Source: JAAYCB01 sp012744395 (lineage in GTDB: Bacteria > Planctomycetota > Planctomycetia > Pirellulales > Thermoguttaceae). From it: a stretch of 20,433 bases of DNA. The notes under the pieces were generated by a model, which worked only from the letters and a program-made list of their open reading frames with translations, did no database searches and was not told where the DNA came from. The position numbers and the translations under genes were made by a program. The stretch is taken from the NCBI GenBank assembly GCA_028703175.1, contig JAQVNJ010000113.1:1-20433 (forward strand), in the 5' to 3' direction. This document shows, in pieces, positions 1 through 7,447 of the stretch (position 1 is its first letter; every line of letters begins with the position of its first letter).

Positions 1-74
1 ACCACGTTGGCTGCCCGAATCGTCCGCCGGGCTTCACATTATCGCGGCATCAAGAGCAGGAAAGCGGCGCTCGG

Positions 75-1847
75 ATGTTTTTATCGCCGATCGACTGGAT
101 GATCATCGCCGGGTATCTCGTCGTCTGCACGGTGGCCGGCATACGCATGCGCAGGTACGTCACGAACGTGGACGACTTCGCCGTCGCCGCGCGGGAGGTC
201 GAGTCGAGCCTCGGCGTCACCTCGCTGGCGGCCACCGAGGTCGGCATCGTGACGATTGTCTACACGGCGCAGATGGGCTTCACGAATGGGCCGGCGGGGG
301 CGACCCCCGGCGTGCTGACCGCCGTGGCGATGCTCCTGGTCGGCCTGACGGGCTTCGTCATCGTGCCCCTGCGCGAGGCCCGGGTGATGACGATTCCCGA
401 GCTCTTCGAAAAGCGGTTCGGCACGCGCGTCCGCTGGCTGGCGGGCCTGGTGGTGATCCTTGGCGGCCTGCTGAACATGGGCGTGTTCCTCCGCGCCGGC
501 GGAGACTTCCTCCTGCACGTCACGGGCGTCAGCGCCCTGGCGGGATTCGAGGTGGCGGTGTTGGGGCACACGATATCCCTCGGCTACCTCGAATTGATGA
601 TGACCGGCCTGTTGGCGATTGTGCTCGTCTATACGGTCCTGGGCGGAATGCTCTCGGTCTTGATCACCGACTTTCTCCAGTTCATCGTGATGGGGGCCGG
701 GATTGTGATCGTCTCGCTGATGGTCCTCTGGTATATCCCCTGGCCGGAGTTCATCTCCGGGCTCTCCACGGCGCACGAGGCGGGCCAGCGCTACGCGGAG
801 GCGGCGAAACTCGAGACGCAGCAGGTCGAAGCGGCCGCGCGAACGATTGAGCAGACCGAGGGCAAGCAGGCCGCCGCGGCGTTCCTCGCCGCCGCGGCGC
901 AGAAGCAAGGGGAAGACCTCAAGGCGGCGGCGGGCGAGTTGGCCAAACAATCGGTCCTCGTCGATACCAAGTCAGACACGGCCAGGCCCCTGACGATGGC
1001 CCATCCATTCAATCCGTTCGCCAGCGAGGGCCTGGGTTTCGGGTGGGTCCTCTGGCAGGCAATGACCGCCATCGCCGTGGTCACGACCTGGCAGACCACG
1101 ATCGCTCGCGTGCTCGCCGCCCGCGACGCCAAGACCGCAAAGAAAATCTACCGGGGAACGTGGTTCTATTTTGTCGGACGGTTCTGCCTGCCGGGCTTGT
1201 GGGGCGCCGGCGCGTTTCTCTATTTTTCCGCCAACGGCGGCCTCCCCGCCGGCGCGGCCAGCGACACGGCAATGGCCGAGTTTCTCCGGGTGATCCTCCC
1301 CACCGGCTTGATCGGAATCCTGCTGGCCGCGATGCTCGCGGCGGAAATGTCGACCGACAGCGGTTACCTGTTGACCTGGTCGACCGTGATCTACAACGAC
1401 TTGATCACCCCCTGCCTGCGGCGGCCGCTGTCAGACCGCGCCAGGCTGGTGACGATCCGCCTCGTGGTCGTCGCGATCGGCCTGTTCCTCATCTTCTGGG
1501 GGCTCTGGTACGAGATGTCGGGAAGCGTCTGGGAGTATCTTGCCGTCACCGGCAACATCTACCTGGCCAGCCTGTTCGCCCTGCTCGTCGGCGCGCTCTA
1601 CTGGCGGGGAGCCAACAGTTGGGGCGCCACCTCGGCAATCGTCCTGGGCGCTTGCGGGCCGCTGACCTTCGTGGTGATCAATGCCGTCGTCGGCAAGGAC
1701 TCGCCGTACCGGATTCCCGGAGAAGTGGCCGGATTGGCCGCGTTCGGGTTGGCGTTCGCCGGCTTGATCGCCGGCTCGCTTCTCGGCAAGGCGTTTGGCA
1801 AAGGCTCGCCAACGCCCGCGGAACCCATCAAGGAGACGGGATCATGA
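75..1847 (+). CDS. Sodium:solute symporter (SSS family) with an Ala-rich loop insertion
   Basis: A 590-residue inner-membrane protein, probably importing an organic solute with Na+; the substrate cannot be told from sequence. Many hydrophobic segments are spread over residues 8-230 and 325-580. Family landmarks are the N-terminal SPIDWMIIAGYL followed by the DDFAVAAR stretch, the GGMLSVLITDFLQF motif near 190-203, QTTIARVLAARDAKTAKK near 340-357 and AAEMSTDSGYLLTWS in the second half. Residues about 232-305, between hydrophobic segments, form a hydrophilic Ala/Glu/Gln/Lys-rich stretch with coiled-coil character, which looks like an insertion. The start ATG is preceded by AGGAAA 12 bases upstream. 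The frame is open to the window edge, but the protein begins at the usual family position. The stop overlaps the next gene as ATGA, so the two are probably translationally coupled. Confidence 0.93.
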   Translation: MFLSPIDWMIIAGYLVVCTVAGIRMRRYVTNVDDFAVAAREVESSLGVTSLAATEVGIVTIVYTAQMGFTNGPAGATPGVLTAVAMLLVGLTGFVIVPLREARVMTIPELFEKRFGTRVRWLAGLVVILGGLLNMGVFLRAGGDFLLHVTGVSALAGFEVAVLGHTISLGYLELMMTGLLAIVLVYTVLGGMLSVLITDFLQFIVMGAGIVIVSLMVLWYIPWPEFISGLSTAHEAGQRYAEAAKLETQQVEAAARTIEQTEGKQAAAAFLAAAAQKQGEDLKAAAGELAKQSVLVDTKSDTARPLTMAHPFNPFASEGLGFGWVLWQAMTAIAVVTTWQTTIARVLAARDAKTAKKIYRGTWFYFVGRFCLPGLWGAGAFLYFSANGGLPAGAASDTAMAEFLRVILPTGLIGILLAAMLAAEMSTDSGYLLTWSTVIYNDLITPCLRRPLSDRARLVTIRLVVVAIGLFLIFWGLWYEMSGSVWEYLAVTGNIYLASLFALLVGALYWRGANSWGATSAIVLGACGPLTFVVINAVVGKDSPYRIPGEVAGLAAFGLAFAGLIAGSLLGKAFGKGSPTPAEPIKETGS

Positions 1848-2005
1848 GCAGCCTGTACGTCTGGTTCTGGAGCGCGATGATCCTGGCGTCGATTGCCTGG
1901 TACGCGACCCTCCTGTTCTACCTGGGCATCAAGGGCGCGATCGAGATCCAGCGGATGAAGACGAAGCTCGGCAAACGCCGCGCCGACGAGACCGGCGCCC
2001 CGTGA
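1844..2005 (+). CDS. Small single-pass membrane protein coupled to the symporter
   Basis: A 53-residue ORF whose ATG overlaps the symporter stop (ATGA). It has one hydrophobic segment at about residues 4-30, rich in Trp/Tyr/Leu, followed by a basic, hydrophilic tail (QRMKTKLGKRR and beyond). An AAGGAGACGGG ribosome-binding sequence lies just upstream, inside the end of the symporter gene. Small one-helix proteins encoded directly after SSS transporters are known and annotated as symporter small accessory proteins. By position and topology this is a candidate member, possibly a stabilising or regulatory subunit. The function is inferred from context only. Confidence 0.75.
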   Translation: MSSLYVWFWSAMILASIAWYATLLFYLGIKGAIEIQRMKTKLGKRRADETGAP

Positions 2006-2088
2006 CCGCAAGGCCGCTGGCCGCGCCCATGGCTGCTCCAATGCGCATCGGCGCGGCCTGTCGCGGCCGGCCGGCCACGATCCCCAAG

Positions 2089-2340
2089 TCAGCTCTCCCC
2101 CCGCCCGCGGCACGCCGGTGACGAGCCTGTTGCCCCGAGGCCATCCCTCCGGCTCACGCCACGTTCGGCGCGCGCCGCGGCGATCTCGGGGAAGCGGGCA
2201 AGCTCGGCACGGAGCACGCGGAGCTCTTTGGGCGCCGCGATGCCCAGTTGAACGCGATCACCGCTGATGCGAACGACCGTCAGCTCGATATTCTCTCCAA
2301 GTCGAATCTGTTCGCTCTGGCGACGAGAAAGAACCAGCAT
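2089..2340 (-). CDS. csrA: Carbon storage regulator CsrA (RsmA), with C-terminal extension
   Basis: RNA-binding global regulator that binds GGA motifs in mRNA leaders and controls translation or stability. The first 60 or so of 83 residues match the family closely: MLVLSRRQSEQIRLGENIE at the start, then VVRISGDRVQLGIAAPKELRVLR, including the beta-strand residues and the GIAAP-type turn. The last 20 or so residues are a Gly/Arg/Ser-rich tail beyond the usual 60-70 residue length and show no motif. The start is fixed by a GGAGG seven bases upstream and by the fixed MLVLSR N-terminus; the frame stays open upstream but is not family-like. No flagellar genes or fliW are nearby. Its leader contains a long perfect hairpin, and two GGA-containing sites (AGGAGA and the GGAGG itself) could allow autoregulation. 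Confidence 0.93.
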   Translation of the reverse strand: MLVLSRRQSEQIRLGENIELTVVRISGDRVQLGIAAPKELRVLRAELARFPEIAAARAERGVSRRDGLGATGSSPACRGRGES

Positions 2341-2837
2341 GAAGCGGCCTCCGTAGGTGAATCGCGGGTCTGGAACCGGGCGGCCTCTCCTGGCCGTGCC
2401 GGGCGCGTCCCCAGGCGATTGCCCTGGGGACGCGCCCGGCGGCAGACTCGGGCGGGAATCGCCGTCTGGCTCACGGGGCGGTCGTGGCCGGCCGCCAAGA
2501 TCGCTGGGATCAAGCGCTGCGCCGCCTCCAGGCTGCGCCGCCCCGTCGCAAGCGGGCGTTTCCCGCGGAAGCCCCAGAATAAGAGCGAATCGGTCGCGGG
2601 CGTCTGCTCGGACCGAGCGATCGTGCTGCGGCGCCCGACTGCCATTTCCGCACGCCATTGCGGAGCTTTATCCAATGTCGACTCAACTCGGTTCGACGCG
2701 TGTCCAAAAGCATGGAACAGGTCCGTGGCGTTTGTTCGGCGTTCGTGCTGGCCAAGCGATCGCTTGCTTGCCGGCGGGACGTCAGCGCCTGGCGGTCAGG
2801 GCTGCCGAGGCGCGGTCTCCGGCGGCAATCCATCGGC
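2341..2837. other. 497-base gap upstream of csrA
   Basis: It contains the csrA ribosome-binding site and the leader hairpin. Long open frames cross it on both strands, but they are rich in Arg/Gly/Pro, lack family-like sequence and look like by-products of high GC. No clear promoter pair was found for csrA. Confidence 0.5.
2398..2440 (-). promoter_or_regulatory. Perfect 18-bp hairpin in the csrA leader
   Basis: Positions 2398-2415 are exactly the reverse complement of 2423-2440, with a 7-base loop. The hairpin lies 57 bases before the csrA start on the csrA strand. There is no T-tract on either side, so it is not a standard intrinsic terminator. It may be a leader structure (on the csrA strand, GGA occurs at the stem edge and just after the stem) or a palindromic intergenic repeat. 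Confidence 0.6.
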
Positions 2838-3134
2838 CTAGGCGGCCGCGCGCTCCAGACTCGGGGCATCCGACAACTGGGTCTTCAGGAAACGTTCTCC
2901 GGTCGAATCGTAAAACAGGATTCGGTTATGGTCCGTCTCCCAAATCGCCGTGAATTTCACGGCGCGCGGGCCGTGCAGGCAGAAGTACACCCCACAGGGA
3001 CGGCCCGCCCGGCGGAGTATCCTTTCGGTCATCTCAAAAGCATCCGTTTGCAGCTCATAGCGGTCGCACAAGGTCTCGTTCACGTAGGTTCGTAGGTCAC
3101 TCAGGTTGCTGATCTGGGGAAAACGAGTGTGCAT
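2838..3134 (-). CDS. Small conserved-looking protein of unknown function (98 aa)
   Basis: A compact 98-residue protein without signal peptide or membrane segment. The N-terminal half looks helical (residues 10-42). The C-terminal half carries a beta-like core with CGVYFCLHGPRAVKFTAIW followed by NRILFYDSTGERFLKT. I do not recognise a family. The composition is balanced and not Arg/Pro-inflated like the shadow frames. The chosen ATG has GGAGG 12 bases upstream; an ATG ten codons earlier would place that site inside the gene. It is on the same strand as csrA but 497 bases away, so it is probably a separate unit. Confidence 0.7.
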   Translation of the reverse strand: MHTRFPQISNLSDLRTYVNETLCDRYELQTDAFEMTERILRRAGRPCGVYFCLHGPRAVKFTAIWETDHNRILFYDSTGERFLKTQLSDAPSLERAAA

Positions 3135-3430
3135 TGGGTTGACTGTCCTCCATGCTGTGCACACGCCGAGCGCGGTTGGTTCGGTTTGCGCAGGTGAGGG
3201 AGATTAGAATGGGTGCCGACAAAGGAAACTATCGGCAAAATGGGCAATGGAATTTCGTTCCGAATCTGACAATTTGGGAAGAATCAGCAGGTCAGCGAAT
3301 CTTCCTCCGCGTCGCTAGTCCAAGGCCCGTAAGAACCTAGTGCTTCAGATCGCGCGCGAGCTGTCGATTCTGCCTTTTTTGCCCAAGGGCCCGCCGCGGC
3401 CCTACGACCGATTTCGTTTCACTCGGCTGA
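3135..3430. other. Intergenic region with a weak hairpin after the DUF6807 gene
   Basis: Between two minus-strand genes. It is less GC-rich than its neighbours around 3200-3310. Positions 3386-3391 (AGGGCC) pair with 3398-3403 (GGCCCT), 27 bases after the stop of the upstream minus-strand gene, but the T-rich run lies on the wrong side for a minus-strand terminator. No convincing promoter hexamers were found for the 98-residue gene. Confidence 0.35.
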
Positions 3431-4417
3431 CTACTTTTCTTCGGCAGAATACTCGGCGAATGCCTCAGCAATTCGTCCCTCTTTCTCGTCGCCCTTGTGA
3501 AACAGGAGCCGATAGTGGAAGGTCACCGACTCGCCCGGCTGAAGCGTGTGGGACCCGTCGGGCGCTTGTTTCCCTTCGAAGTCGCGGACGCCGAACGGGT
3601 TGGCCGTAAACAGCCCGTATGTCCGCACGTGCCAATAGGTCGGGTAGCGGAAACTCTTGGGATGGTTCAAGATGGCGATTCCCACGGTCTCGCCCTCGAT
3701 CGGGCCGTAGTAGTCGACCCAGGCGGCGCGTTTCCCCCAAGCCTGGCCGTCACGGAGTCCTTCGGAGTTGGCGATGTGACCGCCCCAGTTCGGATCGGGG
3801 TCCGAAACGTAGCGGTCGGGCTTGGCGGCGTCGACACTCATCGTCCCGGCAACGCGGACTCCGAACATCCCCTCCTTCGTGTCTCCAAACGTCACCGGCT
3901 TCGCGCCGGCCTTGATGGCGATGTCGAAATCGATCCAGCGGGTCTCTCCCTTGACGCCGAAGGTCAGCGTCCGCCGATCGGTGCACTGGGCGGCGCCCTC
4001 GCCATCGACCCACGAGTTCTCGGTCACGATCCGGCCGGCCGGACCGCTCTTGATCTCCACGAAGCGCTCGTGCCGGATCAGCTCCCGGTCCCAGAAGCTC
4101 AGCCCGTTGACGCTCCCGTGGTTGAACCACAGCGAGCGGTGATGCGGATGGTCCTTCCGCTCCGCGCGGAGCCCTTCGCCCATCGGGTAGGCGCGGGTCA
4201 CGGGCTGGCCCGTCGGGCCGATGATCGGCCAGAGGATCGGCGTGGCGGGGGTCTTCTCGCTCCCGGCAGCGGTCACGTATTCGGTGAACAGCTTGCCGTC
4301 GATCTTCACCACCGCCCCCTTGTTCGAAGGCTGGACGGTGACTTCCGCAAGCGCAGGAACCGCCCAGGCAGCCACCAGCAACAGGGTCATTCCGGCAGAG
4401 ATCACAGCGCGCGTCAT
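3431..4417 (-). CDS. Secreted DUF6807 ('PmoA family') protein
   Basis: A 328-residue exported protein. Residues 1-24 form a Sec signal peptide ending in PALA. The body shows the DUF6807 signature: a TPATPILWPIIGPTGQPVTR stretch, DHPHHRSLWF at residues 89-98 followed by NHG, and later WVDYYGPIEGETVGIAILNHP and a C-terminal TLQPGESVTFHYRLLFH. The family is often labelled methane oxygenase PmoA, but it does not resemble the membrane subunit of particulate methane monooxygenase, so no methane function is implied. It is common in planctomycetes near carbohydrate and sulfatase genes. The start is set by AAGGAG seven bases upstream and by the signal peptide; 90 upstream in-frame codons do not look coding. 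The true biochemical role is unknown. Confidence 0.85.
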   Translation of the reverse strand: MTRAVISAGMTLLLVAAWAVPALAEVTVQPSNKGAVVKIDGKLFTEYVTAAGSEKTPATPILWPIIGPTGQPVTRAYPMGEGLRAERKDHPHHRSLWFNHGSVNGLSFWDRELIRHERFVEIKSGPAGRIVTENSWVDGEGAAQCTDRRTLTFGVKGETRWIDFDIAIKAGAKPVTFGDTKEGMFGVRVAGTMSVDAAKPDRYVSDPDPNWGGHIANSEGLRDGQAWGKRAAWVDYYGPIEGETVGIAILNHPKSFRYPTYWHVRTYGLFTANPFGVRDFEGKQAPDGSHTLQPGESVTFHYRLLFHKGDEKEGRIAEAFAEYSAEEK

Positions 4418-4595
4418 CGAGGTACTCCTTTGAATCAAGTCAGGCTGGCATCGCCGCGGGCGGAAAGCGGATCGCGGCCCCCGGCGGACGCTTTTCGGGC
4501 GCTCGCCCCATGATAACCGGCCGGAAACGGCCGTGCCACTGGCCAAGACGGCGGCGTCGAGCGATTGCGGACCCGTCCGGCGGAATCGCCGCGGA

Positions 4596-5396
4596 CTACT
4601 TGCCCGGCTCGATCCTGGTCTGATATTGGCGGAAGGATACGGTCGGGAACATCGCCATGAACTGGTCGGTCTGCGCGACCCGCGCACGATCCGATTCCAC
4701 CAGATAGGGTATGACCTGGTGCTCGCTGCGAGCCGTAATCTTCTGGCCGAACAGCTTTCCCCCCCCAGGGCGGACCGTCAGGTGGACCTCCTTCGGCAGC
4801 AGGCCCAGCCGTTCCAGGGCCCGGTTGACCTGCGTGCGTGCAAACGGAGGGCGGGCCCCGGGGTTGATTCGCGTGTTCAGCAGACAGTACCAGTCGCAGA
4901 ATTCCCGATACTGCGCCGCGATGTCGCTCGTCTTGGCGGTCGTCGTCGCCACGCGGTAGCTGATCCACGGGCTGTCCAGGCGAAGCTCGCCGGTTGACGC
5001 ATCGTAGGTCTCGGCAAGCTCGGGAGCCGCGGAAAACCGCAGAAACTCGTTCGGCTGCCCGGCTGCCCACAGGCGGAGCCGCTCGGCCAGATCGCTCAAC
5101 TCGCGGGTTGCCAACTCCGTGCGGATTCGCCGCACCGGATCGAGCAGAACGAACCGCCCCTCGTGCCGGTCGAGAAGGGTGATCTCCTCGGGCGTCTTCA
5201 GATAGTCGTAGACCTGGTCATCGAGGAAGATCGTCGTGCTCTCGATCACCGGCCCGTCCTTCTTCTCGCTGAGAAAGACCTTGTTCTCCACGCGGAATTC
5301 CTCCGCCTGCCCCGGTGCCGCGAGCCCCGAGAGGGCAACGACCGCCGACAGCGACGAAAACAGCCCGACTGCCGCTCTCAAGACACGCGTGGTCAC
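4596..5396 (-). CDS. Secreted protein of unknown function
   Basis: A 266-residue protein read from GTG, chosen because GGAG lies nine bases upstream and because it gives a normal signal peptide (residues 1-31, cleavage after APGQA). An in-frame ATG 31 codons earlier would put 31 hydrophilic residues before the signal. The mature part begins EEFRVENKVFLSEKKDGPV and includes TTIFLDDQVYDYLKTPEEI, suggesting a beta-rich periplasmic domain resembling those that read out a lipoprotein-like load, followed by a helical part (RLRLWAAGQPNEFLRF). I do not recognise a named family. The gene upstream of DUF6807 on the same strand is separated by 178 bases, so joint transcription is possible but not shown. 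Confidence 0.75.
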   Translation of the reverse strand: MTTRVLRAAVGLFSSLSAVVALSGLAAPGQAEEFRVENKVFLSEKKDGPVIESTTIFLDDQVYDYLKTPEEITLLDRHEGRFVLLDPVRRIRTELATRELSDLAERLRLWAAGQPNEFLRFSAAPELAETYDASTGELRLDSPWISYRVATTTAKTSDIAAQYREFCDWYCLLNTRINPGARPPFARTQVNRALERLGLLPKEVHLTVRPGGGKLFGQKITARSEHQVIPYLVESDRARVAQTDQFMAMFPTVSFRQYQTRIEPGK

Positions 5397-5799
5397 AACT
5401 GCGCTCTCCGTGAAGTCTTTGCGTCCAGCCCCCGCGCCCGCCACGCTCCGCCGTGACGCCAACGACAAGGTCGAATGGCCAAGGTCCAATTCTCAACGGT
5501 CAAGAGTGGACAGGGTTTGCCCTATGACTTGCGGCCGCCGAATTCCGTTTGAACCTTGAAGATTGGATTTCGAAGCCCGTACCACCCACGCCCCAACGAG
5601 GGGAAGATACCCAAAACCAACCGGATGTGTAAATCGCAATCCGGCCGGAGGGCGAAAAGGATCTTTTCCGGTTTGCTCGACCTGCCCAGGTTCCAGTGCT
5701 AAGATGGGCGGATTCCTCCCTCGACGATGCCCTCCAAAAGCTCCCCGCTGGCACAAGCTCAGTCAGCTCACGTCCAGATCTCAGTGCATGGGTTCGTTT
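5397..5799. other. 403-base divergent intergenic region before larC
   Basis: Divergent promoters must lie here. On the plus strand, TGCTAAGAT at 5697-5705 resembles an extended -10 element about 95 bases before larC; TTGCTC at 5673-5678 is 21 bases from the hexamer, too far for a normal -35. The larC frame stays open back to 5563, but the extra residues are not LarC-like. No gene was seen. Confidence 0.35.
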
Positions 5800-6999
5800 A
5801 TGAGAATTGCCTATTTTGACTGTCTTTCCGGAATTAGCGGCGACATGACACTCGGCGCCCTGGTCGACTGTGGAGCCGACCTGGAGGCGATCAACGCGGC
5901 GATCGGTTCGCTTGGACTGCCCGACTGCCGCCTCGTCGCCCGCGAGGTGAAAAAACACGGGTTCCGAGCGACCCAGGTGACGGTTGAATACAGGCCGGAG
6001 CACACCCACCGCCACCTCTCGCAGATTCTGCGGATGATCGAGGGGGGCAGTCTCGGCGACCGCCCGAAAGACCTTGCGGGCCGAGTCTTCGGCCGGCTCG
6101 CCGAAGCGGAAGCGCACGTTCACGGCACGACAATCGAGAAAGTCCACTTCCACGAAGTCGGGGCGGCCGATTCGATTGCCGACATCGTTGGCAGTGCCGT
6201 CGCGCTGGACTTGCTCGGCGTGGAACGCGTTGCGGCCTCCGCCGTGCCGACCGGTTGCGGGCAGATCAGGATCGCCCACGGCGTCTGCAGCGTGCCCGCT
6301 CCGGCCACCGCCGAGTTGCTCAAGGGGATCCCCCTGGCCGAGTCCACGATCGCCAACGAGTTGACGACGCCCACCGGCGCGGCGCTTCTCGCCGCCCTGG
6401 CCGACTCGTTCGGCCCCGCGCCGGCGATGACCATCCAGCGGATCGGTTACGGAGCCGGGCAGCGGGACCTCGACGAGCAGCCCAACATTCTGCGGGTTCT
6501 CGTCGGCCAGGCCGAAGCGGCGCAACAGGAGTCAACCGTCTGGATTCTGGAGACGAACCTGGACGATCTGCCGGGCGAGCAGATCGGCTACTGCACCGAA
6601 CGGCTCTGGGAGGCGGGCGTGCTCGATGTCTATGCCACGGCGATTCAGATGAAGAAGAGTCGGCCGGCCGTCAAGCTCACCGTGCTCTGCCAGGCCGGCC
6701 AGGTCGCCGCCGCCGAGGCGATTCTCTTCCGGGAAACGACCACCTTGGGCATCCGCCGCTGGCCGGTCGAACGCCGCGTCCTTCCCCGCGCGGCGCACCG
6801 GGTCGAGACCCCCCTGGGCGCAATCGACGGCAAGATCGGCTGGCTCGACGACGGCACGGTTCGATTCTCCCCCGAGTTCGAGTCGTGCCGGCAGATCGCC
6901 GAGCGGCAAGGAATCCCGCTGGGCGAAGTCTTCGATGCCGCCCGGCGCGGATTTCACCCTGAGCGAATCGCCCCGCCAGCCAATCACATCGTTCGCTGA
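5800..6999 (+). CDS. larC: Nickel-pincer cofactor biosynthesis protein LarC
   Basis: CTP-dependent nickel insertase (cyclometallase) that places nickel in the pyridinium-dithio pincer nucleotide used by lactate racemase and related LarA enzymes. The 399-residue length equals full LarC as a single ORF, unlike the split larC1/larC2 of lactobacilli. Landmarks are the N-terminal MRIAYFDCLSGISGDM, VHFHEVGAADSIADIVG at 116-131, the LTTPTGAALLAAL stretch near 188-200, and the second-domain ETNLDDLPGEQIGY with AIQMKKSRPAVKLTVLC near 251-297. The start is chosen by homology; an ATG four codons earlier is possible and neither has a clear ribosome-binding site. The partners LarA, LarB and LarE are not in this window, so they must be elsewhere in the genome. 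Confidence 0.93.
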   Translation: MRIAYFDCLSGISGDMTLGALVDCGADLEAINAAIGSLGLPDCRLVAREVKKHGFRATQVTVEYRPEHTHRHLSQILRMIEGGSLGDRPKDLAGRVFGRLAEAEAHVHGTTIEKVHFHEVGAADSIADIVGSAVALDLLGVERVAASAVPTGCGQIRIAHGVCSVPAPATAELLKGIPLAESTIANELTTPTGAALLAALADSFGPAPAMTIQRIGYGAGQRDLDEQPNILRVLVGQAEAAQQESTVWILETNLDDLPGEQIGYCTERLWEAGVLDVYATAIQMKKSRPAVKLTVLCQAGQVAAAEAILFRETTTLGIRRWPVERRVLPRAAHRVETPLGAIDGKIGWLDDGTVRFSPEFESCRQIAERQGIPLGEVFDAARRGFHPERIAPPANHIVR

Positions 7000-7009
7000 T
7001 TGCGAGCGG

Positions 7010-7040
7010 CGGGCAATGATCTTGGGGCAGATCCTGCCCG
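7010..7040 (+). terminator. Hairpin downstream of larC
   Basis: CGGGCA (7010-7015) pairs with TGCCCG (7035-7040) and GATC (7018-7021) with GATC (7030-7033), leaving an 8-base loop. It starts 10 bases after the larC stop. No T-tract follows, so it is at best a weak or factor-assisted terminator. Confidence 0.3.
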
Positions 7041-7270
7041 GCGTCCCCGTTTAGAGGCTCGGACCGGAGTCGAAATATCCCGGCCTGCCCTTTATAGAAT
7101 GTAAACAAGTCGAGAGAGAATGTTGCGAGGATCGGCGATTGGTCCATCCGCCGTGGGCGGCCTGCGCCAGCCGGTCAAGGTCAACTGGACTGTCCCCTTG
7201 GCCGAGATGCTCTTCGGCCAGGACGCCGACTGGCGGACTGGCGCTTGCTGCCCGAAATGGGGGCAGGCGG

Positions 7271-7397
7271 TGGCCTCGCGCCGCTTCCGCCTGGATCGGC
7301 ACGGTGCCCGCAAGTACATTCGAAAAATGGCCTCGCGCCGATTCCGCCTTGATCGGCACGGTGCCCGCAAGTAGATTCGGAAGATGGCCTCGCGACG
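7271..7397. repeat. 57-bp tandem repeat, 2.2 copies
   Basis: Copies start at 7271, 7328 and 7385, beginning TGGCCTCGCG each time. The first two full copies differ at five of 57 positions; the third keeps only about the first 13 bases. The period is exactly 19 codons, so frames are preserved, but no supported gene uses it. It lies just before the cytochrome start (7448). Confidence 0.85.
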
Positions 7398-7447
7398 AGA
7401 CCGCCCGCTTTTCGGCGGCTTTCGGCGGGGAAGCATGGAGTCCGGAT

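Larger units (their letters stand above)
7000..7447. other. 448-base gap with a tandem repeat before the cytochrome gene
   Basis: It holds the larC 3' hairpin, an AT-richer patch at 7084-7120 (TTTATAGAAT, possible -10 without a clear -35), and a 57-bp tandem repeat. An 84-codon ORF starting at 7120 runs through the repeat but resembles no known protein and is out of frame with the cytochrome gene, so it is not called. Confidence 0.5.

Noticed and set aside
1..74. Possible partial gene or N-terminal extension before the symporter.
   Set aside because: Frames are open but short; the symporter begins at its normal family position at 75 with a plausible ribosome-binding site.
3431..4417. Methane oxidation function for the 'PmoA' family protein.
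   Set aside because: The label is a database name; the protein has a cleavable signal and a soluble beta-rich body, not the membrane helices of a methane monooxygenase subunit, and no other pmo genes are present.
3497..4513. Long plus-strand ORF (338 codons) opposite the DUF6807 gene.
   Set aside because: Composition is typical of antisense frames in GC-rich DNA and the minus-strand gene has a signal peptide, family motifs and a ribosome-binding site.
4520..4545. TGGCACGGCCGTTTCC on the minus strand resembles a sigma54 promoter upstream of the DUF6807 gene.
   Set aside because: The essential GC of the -12 element is missing (TTTC instead of TTGC), and no activator gene or site was seen.
7120..7374. 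84-codon plus-strand ORF through the 57-bp repeat.
   Set aside because: Basic, repeat-derived sequence with no ribosome-binding site or family resemblance; likely by-product of the repeat.
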